Shown piece by piece: positions 44,032-63,400 of a DNA stretch of 64,000 bases. Position numbers and translations under genes: made by a program. Below the pieces are notes generated by a model. The model was not told the DNA's origin and did not search any database. It worked only from the letters and a program-made list of their open reading frames with translations. Position 1 is the first letter of the stretch. Every line of letters starts with the position of its first letter. Source of the DNA: Volvariella volvacea V23 (lineage: Eukaryota; Basidiomycota; Agaricomycetes; Agaricales; Pluteaceae). The DNA lies in the NCBI GenBank assembly GCA_000349905.1, contig KB722739.1, positions 1,486,809 to 1,550,808 of the forward strand, given 5' to 3'.

Positions 44032-45566
44032 ATGGCTGCAGAACCTCTGGTATTTCGGTGGGGTATCGTCTCCACAGGAGGAATCGCCACTAAGTTTGTC
44101 AAGGTACTTATCAAATTGGAACGATGCTTGTAGCTGATTAGACTACAATCTTAATAGGACTTGTTGGTTGACCCGAAGACGTAGGAGAGTTTCGTGACAT
44201 TGGCGAGACCGAGAAGCTCACCCTTTCGTTAGCCGGGGTGTAGATGACATCGTTCACAAGGTTTCTGCTGTTGGTTCGCGTAGCGTCGAAAAGGCGCAGG
44301 AATTCATCGACAATGTGGCTGGCGGTGACAGATCTATTAAAGCCTATGGCACCTACGATGAAGTCTATGCGGACGAGGTCTGCTCAATTCATTTGTCTAA
44401 CTTTGGATGGGGCTGACCGTGGATTTCTAGGAGGTTGATGCAGTGTATATTGGTTAGTTGGTTCGCCCTTCAAGTTTGTCATTATATACATAGCTAACTT
44501 GCAAGCACTTAGGTACACCACACACATACCACTACCTCAATGCCTTGGATGCCATTAAGGCCAGAAAGCACGTTCTATGCGAGAAGCCAGTTACGACAAA
44601 CGCGGCAGAATTACGTGCTCTACTGACTGCAGCTAAAAATCACGGTGTTTTCTTCATGGAAGCCATGTGGACCCGATTCCTGCCCATTAGCTTAGAAATT
44701 AAACAAATTATAGAGGAAGGGGCCCTCGGTGCACCAGTGGTACTCCATGCTGATCTATCTGGGAATTTCAACATTCATAGTATGTCATAACCTGGTCGAG
44801 AGCATTGCGGTTCTAACCCTCAGGCGCACCCAGAAATACCCTCAACTCATCGAATCCTGGATCCAGCACTCGGTGGAGGTGCGTTACTTGACCTGTAAGT
44901 AGCATTGACCAATGGTTCCTGTGACACCGCTAACGGTTGTGCAGGGGCCCATACCCCTTGGTTTGGGTGGGCAGTATGACACTTTTGAAACGTCACTGTA
45001 CTTATAAGCCTCTTAGGCCATTATCGCCCTTTACGAGCACTCTAAGAATAGGGTCACAAAACCTCAAATTATAGGGACTATGATCAAGACATCGGTGACC
45101 AATGTGGACTGCAACACTTCCTTCACCCTTAATTTCACCCAAGGCGATTTGGCGGCGCAAGCCATTCTCAGTTGCAGCATCAATACTAATCCCCCCAACC
45201 CAGGAGCGACAATTCGTTTCGAACGTGGTATGATTAAAGTACAACCACCGATCTTCTGTCCCACAGCCTTTGTCGTGGAATATTATGATGAAAGTGGATC
45301 ATTAATCAAAGAAGAAAAGAGAGAATCTCAGTATGTTGGTGGAGGTTGGCATTTCCAAGCTGATGAAGTAGCTAAGTGTGTTCGTGATGGTAAGAAGGAA
45401 AGTGAAGTTTGGAGTCACGATAAGAGCTTGCTGGAGATGGAAGTATTTGATGAGGTATGGATTTGGACTATGAAGTGTGCAATCTTAACCTGACTTGTGC
45501 CCGGTCTTGTAGGTTCGTAGGCAGGGTGGTTACGAGCTACCTCCTGGGGTTGAGAAGGTGGTTTGA
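44032..45566 (+). CDS. Gfo/Idh/MocA oxidoreductase (dihydrodiol/D-xylose dehydrogenase type)
   Basis: NADP-dependent sugar or diol dehydrogenase. Rossmann start MAAEPLVFRWGIVSTGGIAT K region, then IVHKVSAVGSRSVEKAQEF, AYGTYDEVYADEEVDAVYIG, TPHTYHYLNALDAIKARKHV and LCEKPVTTNAAELRALL with the conserved EKP. Next are FFMEAMWTRFLPISLEIKQI, a segment THRILDPALGGGALLDLGPY PLVW, and the C-terminal domain (IIGTMIKTSVTNVDCNTSF, RFERGMIKVQPP, GWHFQADEVAKCVRDGKKES). The GGGALLDLGPY motif carries the Asp and Tyr of the active site. About eight short introns are inferred. The end is GYELPPGVEKVV. The stop is 88 bp from the convergent GH47 gene. Confidence 0.9.
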
Positions 45567-45654
45567 GTATAAGGGCTGTGTTCCGCATCTATTTTTATAT
45601 CACTATATGCATCCGTGTTCAACAAGATTCCAAGGCTCGTGCTCCGATATGATT

Positions 45655-48002
<2,348 letters not shown>

Positions 48003-48636
48003 TTCGTGACGAATCTGAGGAGGCAAGCAGGGAAACAAGATTTACTATCACTGCCGGTGCATGCGTATTACTGCGAGAGCAGCGCCCACAGGTCCAGACA
48101 AATTGCGAGGTATGGAGGGGCGAACACGAGCAATTAAACCACCAGGTCACCGACCAGGATGTGAGGTGGCTGAAGAGGTGCGATTCCACCTGGTAACTCG
48201 GGTGTGAATACATGGATGGGGCTGATGCCAAGACAATACGGGATTGGAGACCAACCCCCAGAGTATATGCTGCTGTACCTAATAATAGACGGACATTAGA
48301 TCCATCACCTGGGTCAACACAACTGTACCTGACACCAACGATTGTGGTAGACGAACACATTTGGAGCACCGCTTTGTTCAATAGAAGACCACGAGCCAGT
48401 TCGTGGGCGTTGTGGGCAAGGAGCAAGTTGTTCTTCGCCCTTAGTGCTGATCTGAGTGAGTACTGGAGCATCAGGTGGGGTTTACATATAGATAAATGAA
48501 CCTACAGTAATCATTTTGATCCTGAAATGTCATCGAAATAGAAATTTAAGAGGAGTGCAAGGACGCAATGGGAGAGTTGGGATGTGTCTATTAACCGTAA
48601 ATATAATACATGCAGCATTTTCTAGTTGTCCACCCC
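48003..48636. other. upstream region of GH47 copy 1, possible small spliced gene on the minus strand
   Basis: The minus strand has an open frame of 162 codons (48471-47983) that overlaps the GH47 start. A small spliced model is possible: ATGATTACT near 48522, an intron to CTCCAG, then YSLRSALRAKNNLLLAHNAH and ELARGLLLNKAVLQMCSST, then a second intron ending TTATTAG near 48290. It is protein-like in part, but I recognise no family, and it may be only promoter and leader of the GH47 gene. Confidence 0.3.
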
Positions 48637-49284
48637 CTAGTCGCAACTTCCATCAGCGGGCCCATCCCTCCACCTCTCATCGGTCTTGGAGCAATCAAAC
48701 TTCTCCTTCCCAAGCTTTAGATTAACCTCATTATGTCTCTCACACAACCACCGACTCAACGCCTCCCTCCCACTAACTTCCGGCGGGTGCTTACTCAAAT
48801 CCGCCTCAAAATCCATCGCACATGGTTTACAAGGGTATAAAATGGGCAACGACCTCAATAGAGCAAGCATGTTGGCTCTCTGGGTGGGTGTAGGCTTCTC
48901 AGGATAATACGCAGCAGTCGTATGAAGGAATGTCCAAGTTGCACGTCCGAGCTCTTCAACGTCTGGCGGACAATTCGCCGGTCGAGTTGGTTCTAAAGGC
49001 GTAAAATTGGTGGTGGTGACGGTACCTCCCGTGGCCAAAGCAGCTATCATGGCAGTGGTAGTGCCTTTTGCCTTCGAAGAGGATTGCTTCTCATTCCAGG
49101 CGTCCGGCGACGGATTGGCGGATTTAGACGAGGGCGGCTTCCAGTGCCTCCAGGCAGTACAGATTTTACACGGCTTCCCATCGGGTCCTAAGACCATTCC
49201 AGGAGGTAATTTCATTTGAGACGTAGCATTGCTACTTTCTGCCACAGGCTGCTGGGTTGTGCTGGCTTCTGAGGCACCGGACAT
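48637..49284 (-). CDS. ERV1: FAD-linked sulfhydryl oxidase Erv1/ALR
   Basis: Mitochondrial intermembrane-space oxidase that reoxidises Mia40 and passes electrons to cytochrome c. Single exon of 215 codons. An N-terminal shuttle region has GKPCKICTAWRHWKPP (CxxC). The catalytic domain has NCPPDVEELGRATWTFLHTT, AAYYPEKPTPTQRANMLALL, the active site YPCKPCAMDFEADL (CxxC), then WLCERHNEVNLKLGKEKFDC and KTDERWRDGPADGSCD. The C-terminal structural Cys pair and the HNEVN FAD motif are intact. The linker between shuttle and core is Thr/Ala-rich and somewhat longer than in animals. The start is the Met of MSGASEASTTQQ; no mitochondrial presequence is expected because import is Mia40-dependent. Confidence 0.95.
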   Translation of the reverse strand: MSGASEASTTQQPVAESSNATSQMKLPPGMVLGPDGKPCKICTAWRHWKPPSSKSANPSPDAWNEKQSSSKAKGTTTAMIAALATGGTVTTTNFTPLEPTRPANCPPDVEELGRATWTFLHTTAAYYPEKPTPTQRANMLALLRSLPILYPCKPCAMDFEADLSKHPPEVSGREALSRWLCERHNEVNLKLGKEKFDCSKTDERWRDGPADGSCD

Positions 49285-49574
49285 GGGGTGTTAGTGAGCG
49301 TCAAATTTTGCTCTGTCATGGTTGTCTACTAGATTACTAACGTCGATCAATTATCCCACACCAACATGGGCCAAGCACTTCACTCACACTCTACACGCGT
49401 CAATGCAAGCAGGAACTGCTGTTGATTACTGATACATGAATGACATGAATGATCCAGACAAATGATGCTGCTGTAGTAATAGCGTGTACTATATCTATGG
49501 TACCTCTCTTATCAAGACAAACACCCACAATAAATGATATAAGTATCATAATCATTGTCATTTTGCAGCAGCGT

Positions 49575-51019
49575 TTACGCCCACTTAGCCAGCAGGGACA
49601 TAAGACCACAGCCCAGAAGCATCGAGCACACAGCATAAGCCAATTGACCGTTTGAAGCACTCTGCATCTCCTCGTTGAACAAGAACTCGTGGGCGAGTAG
49701 CTGTGGTAGATATTTCAGTCTATCAACCTGATAAGGTTAGACTTATATCCTTACCTCTACAAGACCGGTATAGAAGAGAATTCCCGCACTTATTGAGTCC
49801 AGTATCCCGGTTACTATCGATGACGTGGATCCACCAGGATTGTACGTCGACCTCACACCAAGGCCAGCAGCAATGCCAATAGGCGTCATCAAACCATAAA
49901 GAACAGCACCGACAATTGGTATCCAATTATATTTGGCAGAGAGTTTCATATATGCAAGCCTGGCACCGATGGCCAAACCCTCAAACGTTTCTGCAAGGCA
50001 CCTGAGTACTGACAGCGTGACTATAACTGGAAACTTACGGTGGAATAGCAGCACCACAAATAGCACCCGAAACCCTTCATCGACAGCTAGCGTGAGCCCG
50101 ATCAGGATGCTATGTTAACGCAGCCGGTGGTCAGTCAAATCAAGCCCCCCGATACAAAATAAGCGTAAAATCTTCACCTGTGTAGTGCCACGCCAAATTC
50201 GAGGATTGCAACACCAACAATCTGCGTCAGGACATCGCCATCCACTCGCGTTAAATGCGAATCCGAATGGGAATGCAGCTCCTCATCACTCCTGGTGTCA
50301 AGTTTTTTGTCAGGGCTGCCCAACCCCTCAGGGCCATGTGCGGCATGCGAACCCAGGGAATGCCCATGGGCATCTATCAGGTGCATCAGCGTGTGTGACA
50401 GTGTCTGCGGGGGTTGGGGCTGACCGTGGTGTATCCCAATCTGCGCCAATTTCGCTGTTCCCCACCTGAAGGCGACCAACTCGGCGATGAAGATGAGAAA
50501 TATGCTCAGTTGGCATAGAGCAAGGGCGTAAGGCTACCGCGAAACGTGGTTTAAACAAGGCGATTGAGCAATGCAGCTGCAGAACTCACGTATTCACGCC
50601 ATTCATCGGAAATGCACTCCGACTCGAACGCATGTAGGGCGTGCCCTAGGAGATGAACAAAAGCGGTGGCAATCTTGATGGAGCCTCAACAAATGAAATA
50701 CACGAGGATAATGCCGCCATCTTACAATCACGCCGGAGCCAAAATATTTAGCAAAGCTGCACAACTCATCAGCATCTAGCTGGCAAGCGCCCAAAGGGGT
50801 GAAGAGAACGTACTCAAATACGCTTTTTGGTACTTGCAGCCACGAAGATCGCTTAGCTAGGACAGGGAAAAGGGCACCAGCGCACGACCCAGCAAAAATG
50901 ATGAAAATCGAGGCAATCCTCAGTCCAAGATAGGTATCAACGCCGTCTCCTGCACCACAGATCGCCTCTCCTGTTTGTTCGTCGATAGCAGGACCATGGG
51001 AATGACCGTGATGGGACAT
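49575..51019 (-). CDS. ZIP family zinc transporter (Zrt1/Zrt2-like)
   Basis: Zinc importer of the plasma membrane. His-rich start (MSHHGHSHGPAIDEQTGEAI), then YLGLRIASIFIIFAGSCAGA and FPVLAKRSSWLQVPKSVFEF AKYFGSGV region, then FVHLLGHALHAF with the first metal motif and a helix LALCQLSIFLIFIAELVAFR. A long His-rich cytosolic loop follows (HLIDAHGHSLGSHAAHG, EELHSHSDSHLTR). The core helices are EFGVALHSILIGLTLAVDEG and LLFHQTFEGLAIGARLAYM, with the HxxxEG second metal site made by splicing after FH. The end, YAVCSMLLGCGLMSLLAKWA, is a last helix. About seven introns are inferred. The first helices were reconstructed across three introns and are less certain than the core. Confidence 0.92.
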
Positions 51020-51202
51020 GATAAGGAGGGGAGGGGGTTGGGGAGGAGTGACGGCAAAAGGGAAGGGTTTAAGTAGTTGTGGAAAAAGGGTAAGAGGGCG
51101 GCTGCGAAGCACTGTGACTGGCCAGGTACTCAATGAAACTCAAGATTGCGGTTTGCTTCCATCCAATCACCAGTCACGTGTTGCTAACGAGGACCACACC
51201 AG

Positions 51203-52593
51203 TCACAGTCCATGCCCTCGCTCTTCGGCCCGAGACCGTCCAGCTGCCTCCTCGCTGACGGACCGCAGGACAAGGGACGGCGTAGACATGATATGTGCTG
51301 CATAGAATACCAACTTGTGGCACACAGACTTCCGTCCTTCAAATAGCCCCACCAGGTCAGACACTACATACAGCGTCTTTGCGTGCGGGTGGGACGCAAT
51401 ATCAGCCTCATCTGGCACGCCATCTCCCACCGCGACTACCGGCAAAGGCTGCAGTAGTTCTGCTACATCACCGAGCAATATCGAAAACAGCTCCGGTGAT
51501 GCAGCGCCCTGTTTTCGATATCCACATTAGCCGATATGGTAGACACTGACTGATAAGGTACCCACCTCGCTAAAACGCGACCAGACATCTGTGATCATGC
51601 TGGACATGTTCGTATACAGTGTGGTACCGCTCCGGTCGACCAAAAATGGCACTATCTGGCCGACAGCCTGCCGGGCTTGTTCGTGGTCTGCGCTCTCAGG
51701 GAACAGTGATGATAGTGGGGAAGTCGCTAGGTGTCGCGTGGTGTATGCATATGCAAGACTGGGCTTAAAATTAACCATGTGCAAAATCTGGGCAGGTGTC
51801 ATGAACTCACCAGATGGCTGCCATATTGAATACAAGCGAAGGACCCGTGGGATGTGGCTTGACCATTGCTACAGGAACCTTGATGGCTTCTGGTCTCGTC
51901 CCCCTTTGCCGTGGTTCAGAGCTACCCTTTGCTACATCGTCCGACTCCCACCACGGAGTTTGCTTGGCTTGCTCCAGTACTTCACTGGACAAAAGCGTCT
52001 GTGCCAGCTCGCTGTCAGGATTGTCAAGCGCCCGGACAAACTTTCTCTTCTCTTCCTCGGTCAGTAGATGCCAGATTGCATCAGGTGAAGCAGAATCTTT
52101 AGGCAGGTTAATTAGGCGGTAGAGCGCCATCATGCATGACGCACCGAGGTCGACGTTCTGCAGCCTCTTTGCGAGGTCAGATACAGCGTCTTCCTCTTCA
52201 TCATCGGAGTCAAGGAGCTCCAAGTCTTGTTCCGCACTGGTCTCCTCAAAATGCTTGAGGACTTGCATCATCTGTGCTCTCTCCTGAGCTGTCTTGGAAG
52301 GGCTTGAGTGAATGTCTGACTCGAGCTCTTTCTTGTAGAAACCCTCCGAGCATTGTGCATGGGCCTGTGTACGGAGTTGTAATCACTATGTAGGACTACC
52401 AGGAGATACACACCTCACTCCGGAAGCAGGTGAGAGAGCAGTAGGGAACATTACAAGATGGGCATGTGTACTTGGAAAACTGCCTTCTGCACCTGGAATA
52501 CGGTAAGAGAGATGCATAAAGTCAGGTGTGAACGCACAAGCGACAAACGACTTTATCGACGGGCTCGGGCTCCAATGTAGGAAGGAGAGACAT
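51203..52593 (-). CDS. HIT-type zinc finger protein, ZNHIT2-like
   Basis: ZNHIT2-type proteins bridge the R2TP/HSP90 chaperone to U5 snRNP (PRPF8) assembly. Start [15 protein letters not shown], then a zf-HIT domain [40 protein letters not shown] with the expected Cys/His ligands. The middle is acidic ([20 protein letters not shown]), then [10 protein letters not shown] and a helical part with [28 protein letters not shown], and [14 protein letters not shown], typical of the family's C-terminal region. The end has a further domain reaching [19 protein letters not shown]. Four introns are inferred; the one before ILHMVNF (47 nt) replaces an in-frame stop. The start codon is 71 bp from DBP9. 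Confidence 0.85.
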
Positions 52594-52664
52594 CAGTCGA
52601 CCGAGATTCAAAGTCCGATCAGTATTTTTTGTGCTTGTCATTGGCACCAGATTCGACCGCCGTC
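52594..52664. promoter_or_regulatory. 71-bp divergent promoter, ZNHIT2 and DBP9
   Basis: The two start codons on opposite strands are 71 bp apart. Both products act in RNP biogenesis (U5 snRNP and 60S subunit), so a shared promoter may also mean shared regulation. Confidence 0.45.
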
Positions 52665-54989
52665 ATGGTTGAGGCTTATCTCGTCGACAGCAAATCTACC
52701 TTTGCGTCCTTTGCGCATCTACTCGATACACGGATCCTTCGTGCTCTAGCTGATGTCGGTTTTGCACGTCCAACTCTCGTCCAAGCAAAGGCCATTCCAC
52801 TCGCCTTGGAAAGCCGGGACATCCTTGCACGAGCACGCACAGGGAGTGGAAAAACAGCTGCTTACTGTATCCCGGTTGTACAGAAGATTCTAAGCGCAAA
52901 AAGTGTAGGTGCGCATTCGCTCTTTCGATGCGTGCTCAACTCTCATCTAGGTTTTAGGGCATCGGCGTCGAGGATCCAAACAGACAAGCCACCCGTGCCC
53001 TAGTACTTGTCCCGACGAGAGAGCTTGCTGAGCAAGTACACACATACTTGCGGAAACTTATAGTGTACTGTGATAAGGAGGTTCTCATCGTTAATTTGTC
53101 TTCTGGTACTCCGAATCATCTACAAAGGTACGCCACAGCTCATTAGCGACGGAGTATACAATCTCAAATTATGTCAGGGTCCTCCTTGCAGACAAGCCTG
53201 ATATCGTCATCGCAACTCCGTCAAGAGCGTTGCTATTACTGAAAGCCAAAGTACGGACCTTTCTCTCCATTCTCCCCGTTTACTGACGCAAGTGCACAGT
53301 CCCTCGTCTTGACATCACTTGAATCCCTCGTCATTGATGAAGCAGATCTTATTCTTTCATACGGCCATGATGACGATGTCCGGCAAATCTTCAATGGGTC
53401 ATTCCTTCCCAAGGTCTTTCAGTCCTTCCTTATGAGTGCAACTATGACCGAAGATGTCGAAATGCTGAAGGGCATCGTCCTGCGGAATCCAGTACGTCAT
53501 GTATATCACGTTTACTCCAATCTCCTCACTATTGGCGATGTATAGGCCATTCTCAAATTGGAAGAGCACGAAGATGAGGCGGCGAACCTCACGCAATACG
53601 CTGTCCGGTGCTCAGAAGTGGACAAATTCCTGCTAACCTATGTTATCCTCAAGCTCAAACTGATTCGTGGAAAATGCATCCTTTTCGTGAATGATGTTGA
53701 TCGAAGTTACCGGCTTAAACTGTTCTTGGAACAGTTCTCAATAAAAAGCTGCGTTCTGAACTCAGAACTTCCATTGAATTCAAGGTTCGTCTACTCAACC
53801 GGCTTCACCGGCTTCGTTTGCCGATCATACGTGCAGATACCACGCTGTGCAGGAGTTCAATAAGGGTGTATACGACTACATAATAGCGACAGATGAAAGT
53901 GGAGCATACACTGAGCAAGATTCCGAGGACGAGGGTGATGACGATGACGAAAACGAAAACGAGGAGTGTGAGTCTGGTGTCCGCCACTACTTATCCCTCC
54001 TTTAATGCAGTATTGTGTAGTCACCGCCACACAACGCGAAGAACCGCAACCCCATTCTCCAACGAACACGCAAACTAACGAACCGGTCGAGGATGAATTA
54101 ACATCATCATCTGCACAACCTCGAAAACGTAAACGTGACAACACGCCTCCACCTACCCGATCCACCTCATCCAAGAAACGTAAAAACCAGAAAGCCAACG
54201 ACAAAGAGTATGGCGTCACACGAGGAGTTGATTTTATTGACGTCGCATGCGTCCTCAATTTCGATCTTCCTACTTCTTCCCGGTCTTATACTCATCGTGT
54301 TGGGCGCACAGCACGTGCGGGACGAACAGGGATGTCGTTATCCTTTGTCGTACCAGAAGAGGAGTGGGGGAAGAACAAGGTAGTTGGATGCCTACCGAGT
54401 GCAAAGAGGGATGCGGTCGTATTTGATAGGATCGAAAAAGAACAAGCCGCTAGAGGCAGTAAGATCAAGGAGTACAAGTTCGATATAAAGCAGGTTGAGG
54501 CCTTTAGGTATAGGATGGAAGATGCTCTGAGAAGTGTCACAAGGAGTGCAATTAAGGAGGCTAGGATTAAAGAGTTGAAGACAGAGATATTGAATTCGGA
54601 CAAGTTGAAGGTGAATGCTGGCTTCCACACAATCTGAGCCACATTTACTCATCCAATGATTCCTCTAGGCACATTTTGAAGATAACCCCTTGGATCTAGA
54701 ATACCTACGTCATGACAAGCCGCTCCATCCGACCCGCATCCAACCCCACATGAGACACGTACCAAAATACCTGCTACCCCGCATTGCACCTGTAGCAGAC
54801 GGCGACCCTGCTGGCACGCTTAGCGGTGATGGCCAGGAGTCAAAACCAAAACCAAAAGCGCCTTTTGTACCTTTCAAGAAGGACAACTCCCGTCATAATC
54901 ACCGCGGCGGCAAAGGTGGTAGAGGAAGGGGTAATGGTGGGACAGGAGGGAAAAGGAAGGCCGATCCGCTCAAGAAATTTGGTCGGTAA
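52665..54989 (+). CDS. DBP9: ATP-dependent RNA helicase Dbp9 (DDX56-like)
   Basis: Nucleolar DEAD-box helicase for 60S ribosome assembly. Q-motif region [21 protein letters not shown]...LVQAKAIPL; motif [14 protein letters not shown]; Ia [11 protein letters not shown]; motif [19 protein letters not shown], where SYGHDDD is typical of Dbp9; motif III LMSATM; then [48 protein letters not shown] and [14 protein letters not shown] low-complexity acidic then basic insert ([26 protein letters not shown]) lies between ATDES and RGVDF, as in other Dbp9 proteins. The tail is Gly/Arg/Lys-rich ([15 protein letters not shown]). About seven introns are inferred; the join after NENEE and the one before [18 protein letters not shown] were placed by frame. 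Confidence 0.92.
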
Positions 54990-55152
54990 CTGTACTGGTA
55001 TACTCTACCTTGTGTACTGGTACTACCTCTCGGGTTACATCAAGCATTCACTGAAATGCGTTGGATATATGCGATATACAGGGAAGTAACAGACTAGGGA
55101 AAGTACAACAAGAGTCTAGGTCGATTGGTCTAATACTTTTATTACCCGGTGA

Positions 55153-57277
<2,125 letters not shown>

Positions 57278-57690
57278 TGCTCCAAGTGCACGGGTGGTAT
57301 TCTGAACACGGGGTATACTCGACGACGAGGACCTTGCGAGTAGAGAAAAGTTGGAGCGAGGGGACGAGGGAGCAGAGCACGGAAATACGAGGGTTAGGAA
57401 GGACGGACGGACATGAGAGGCTGGTTTTAGTAGCGGACTACATCTTGCCAGAATCATTCTTTTCATGTGCTTGACTGCCAAATGAATCCACTTGCCCATT
57501 CCTTTAGCCGGCCCGGAGACGGATTCGGTTACCCCGCCTCTCTCCGCATTCCCGATTGCCGATCATGATCACTTGTGACCAAAGTCGTGCGCACGGAATT
57601 GCGTGAATGTTCAATTGAATTAATGGAAGCTAGCATGCAATGCCGTGCGGGGTGCCATGTATGATACGCAACAATCACAATGTCCACGTC
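57278..57690. other. intergenic, possible 5' extension of GUT1
   Basis: Contains the alternative upstream start of GUT1 (57499) on the minus strand, then promoter sequence and the 3' end region of GH47 copy 2. No other gene was seen. Confidence 0.4.
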
Positions 57691-60050
<2,360 letters not shown>

Positions 60051-60427
60051 GGATACTACGACGAAAAACTTAAAGGAGCGGATTGTTGACGTGTACCATG
60101 AACACCAAGAGCAAGGATAATAAGTTGAGTCTAGGAGTCTGAGTGACGTCCCTTTGGTTAGGGGATGACACGGCGTCATGATAATTGACCGGGCGACATT
60201 CAAGATGCTGCATTCATTTGGGCAGTCGTTTGGCGATTTTGCAATGGATTTCATTGTCTAACTGTAAGTAGATTGAAGGACTAAGGGTACAACGCAAGTC
60301 TTTTGTATCGGGCATGTATGGAAAGTGGGTGAGATGTATTTGTCAAGTTGGATTACTTGGCTGAGTTTCAAATTATCCGACATTGGCAACCCCTTCCACC
60401 TCCCCACCAAGCAGCACATCGTGAACC
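60051..60427. promoter_or_regulatory. divergent promoter, GH47 copy 2 and AP180 gene
   Basis: 377 bp between divergent start codons. Contains a GGTGTG/CACC-poor, AT-balanced sequence with no obvious TATA box. No gene was seen. Confidence 0.35.
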
Positions 60428-63400
60428 ATGTCCAGCTTCGACAAGGTCGTCAAGTTGGCCTGCAAACCCAAGGCTGCTCCTCCAAAGGCCAAGGTACTCC
60501 CCCCCATTTCCCAGCTTCAGCCGACTAACACCTCTCCCAGTATTTGGACCCTATCATTGCCGCGACCTGGTCCGACGATGGTGCAGTTCACGATGTTTGC
60601 AAGGCCCTCTCCCCACGTTTTCGCGAGCCCAATGCCATCGTACGCCATCTTACCTTCGCCTCTTTCCCTAACAACCCATCCCTAAATGTGACGTCACTCG
60701 GCAGGTGGTATTCAAGGCCTTAATTGTGCTTCATACCATGATTCGCAACGGGAGCACAGACAATGTTCTATCACATCTATCCTCTAACGATTCCCTACGT
60801 TTGAGAAATGTATCCTCGACAAATTGGGAAGGTTTGTCTCCAATCTGCATATCCTTGTTAGCATGTCTTCTCAGTTCAGTTCGTCGTCGGTCTTTAGGTT
60901 ATGCCGCCCCTCAGAATCTGCAAAATTATGCTATTTATCTCGACTCCCGTATTCGTGCTTATTCTGAACTCAAACACGATGCAATTCGAGTTCAATCAGA
61001 ATCAAACCGCGACATGCGCAACTCTATTTCGATAGAAGAGGACAGACATCGTATTAACTCTCGTAGTACGAAAAACTCGTCGGCGGCCGGCGTTAGTCGG
61101 AGTAAGACACTAATGGGAAGGAAGTTGCGTTCTATGACAGTAGAGAAGGGTCTGCTGCGCGAGACGAAAGTGGTTCACAGGATGATTGACGCTCTAGTGG
61201 AATGCAGGGTACGTGTACACTGATTCCGTCTTGTTGGCTAACATGTTCATCCACTTGTTCAGTTTTATCTGGATGATCTGGAGGATGAATTGACGATAAC
61301 GGCTCTACGGATGTTGGTAAAAGATCTTCTCATTTTGTTCCAAGCAGGCAACGAGGGTGTCATTAATCTCCTCGGTACGCCCTCTGCCCCATTGAGGCAC
61401 CGGCCCGTGATCTTATTGATTTCCTGTTAATAGAGCACTATTTTGAGATGTCGCATCATGACGCAGAGGAAGCTTTGGCGATCTATCGGCGGTTCTGCAA
61501 GCAAACAGAAAAGGTTGTAGAGTATCTAGGTGTCGCGAGGAAGTTGCAAAACTTGTTGAATGTTCCAATACCTAATCTCAAACACGTGAGTTCTCCCATG
61601 AATGAATCAAGAATTGTTATGTAACCCCACCAAGGCCCCTGTGTCCTTAGCTGGCTCTTTACAAGAGTATCTGGACGATCCAAACTTCGAGCAGAACAGG
61701 ATCGAGTACAAGACGAACAAAGAAGCAGCTGAAAGGTCACAGAAGGGGGGTTCAACGCCAAAGCCAAAGGACGAAAAGGGTGCGCGCTTATCTCTACCCT
61801 TGAGTTTTGTCTATTTAACATTGTGCAAAATAAGCATCTGGATCAACTTCCAATGGTGCCAATGCTAAAGAGAGCTCCAGCACCCCTTCAACGTCATCGG
61901 CTAGCACTGAAAAGCCAAAATCAGAAGCTGAGAAGGATGTCATCGATTTCTTCAGTTCTATTGAGGAACAGACACCCGCCACCAATCTTGGAGCCATGTA
62001 TGTGCTCATTCAGGTATTATAATGCATATGCTCATTTTATTCGATTTTAGACAGAATATGGGCTTCTTTGCACCGCAAGGTGTTGTCAACCCCTTCCTCC
62101 AGCGGCAAATGGCCACAGGGCAGCCATTCGTACAAGCACAGCCAACGGGTTTCGTACAACCACAAGCACCTACAGGCGCACCTAATCCATTTATTTTGAA
62201 TGTACAACCAGCCCCGCAACAACAACCTCAATTGGGCACTGGTCATCGGCCGTTCTCGTCCTATCTCCCTGCTCAGGCGACTGGCATGTTTCCTCTTCAG
62301 CAAGCTCCAACTCAGCAACAGCAATCTCCATTCCTTCAGCCCCAACCGACAGGCATCAATCCATTCAGGCCGACTACTGTGTTCCCTCAAGCGACAGGAA
62401 TGCCAACCTTCGGTACAAATGCATTTGGCAGTGATTCTGCCATTCAAAATGCCAGTTTGAACGCCTTTTCGCCAACGGTAAATCAAGCGCAGGCTCCATT
62501 CGCAAACCAGGTTCCAGCGCAAGGTCCATTTGCGAGCCTAACAGGTCAAGCACAGAATATGCAGAACGGTCAAATGCAGCAACCACCATTTGTGCAATCT
62601 AATCCCCCTTTCGCTGCCTCCTTTGCGTCGTCTGCAACTAACCAAACCAACAGCCAAGGAGCCGGTAACCTTACCAGACCAGCATCCACTCCTCTAACAT
62701 CAATGGTGCCATCTTCGAGTACAATCTCACCCCCGATAGCTCAACCAGTCAAGACTCATCAAACTGGCTCTAGAAATCCGTTCGGAAGGGTTGCCACTCC
62801 CCCACCACCCGTGCCGAAACAGCCCACATTGATGGAGCTCGCAATGGGATTCAGCCAACAACAACCAAACGCGCTCCAGCTTCAGTCGCAGACGCAACCA
62901 CAGCCCTCCACGGCAAATGGCTCCAACCCCTTTGGCAGTTTCAATTCTTTCAATACGGGCGCCCTGGCAGCTGGCGGAACAGACATGTCGAGCGTGGCTT
63001 CCGCTTTCGCTTTTAATACGAAGTCAACCTCTACCTCAACTTCAGCATCCAATCCGTTGAACCCACAGACAACTGCTTCAACTACCACAGATTCGACATT
63101 CTCTAGCTCACTATTTTCCTCCCTGTCCTCCCAACCCACGGGTGTAACGAACACAACCTCAACCTCAAGCAATCTCTCTCCAACACTGAAACCCCAAGCG
63201 ACTGGGTTTGGTGGAATCAAGCCATTCAAGCCATCCTCTTCTTTTGGTGCATCTTTGCTGGAATCCCTGCCACCAGTGCCTTCAGGCGGTTCCACTCCGA
63301 CCATTACTAGTCCCGCTAGCCCTTCCTCCGATACACCGACTACTAACGCAACAAGTCTTCTGACACCTCTTTCAGGGTTCTCGGCGCTGAACTCACAACC

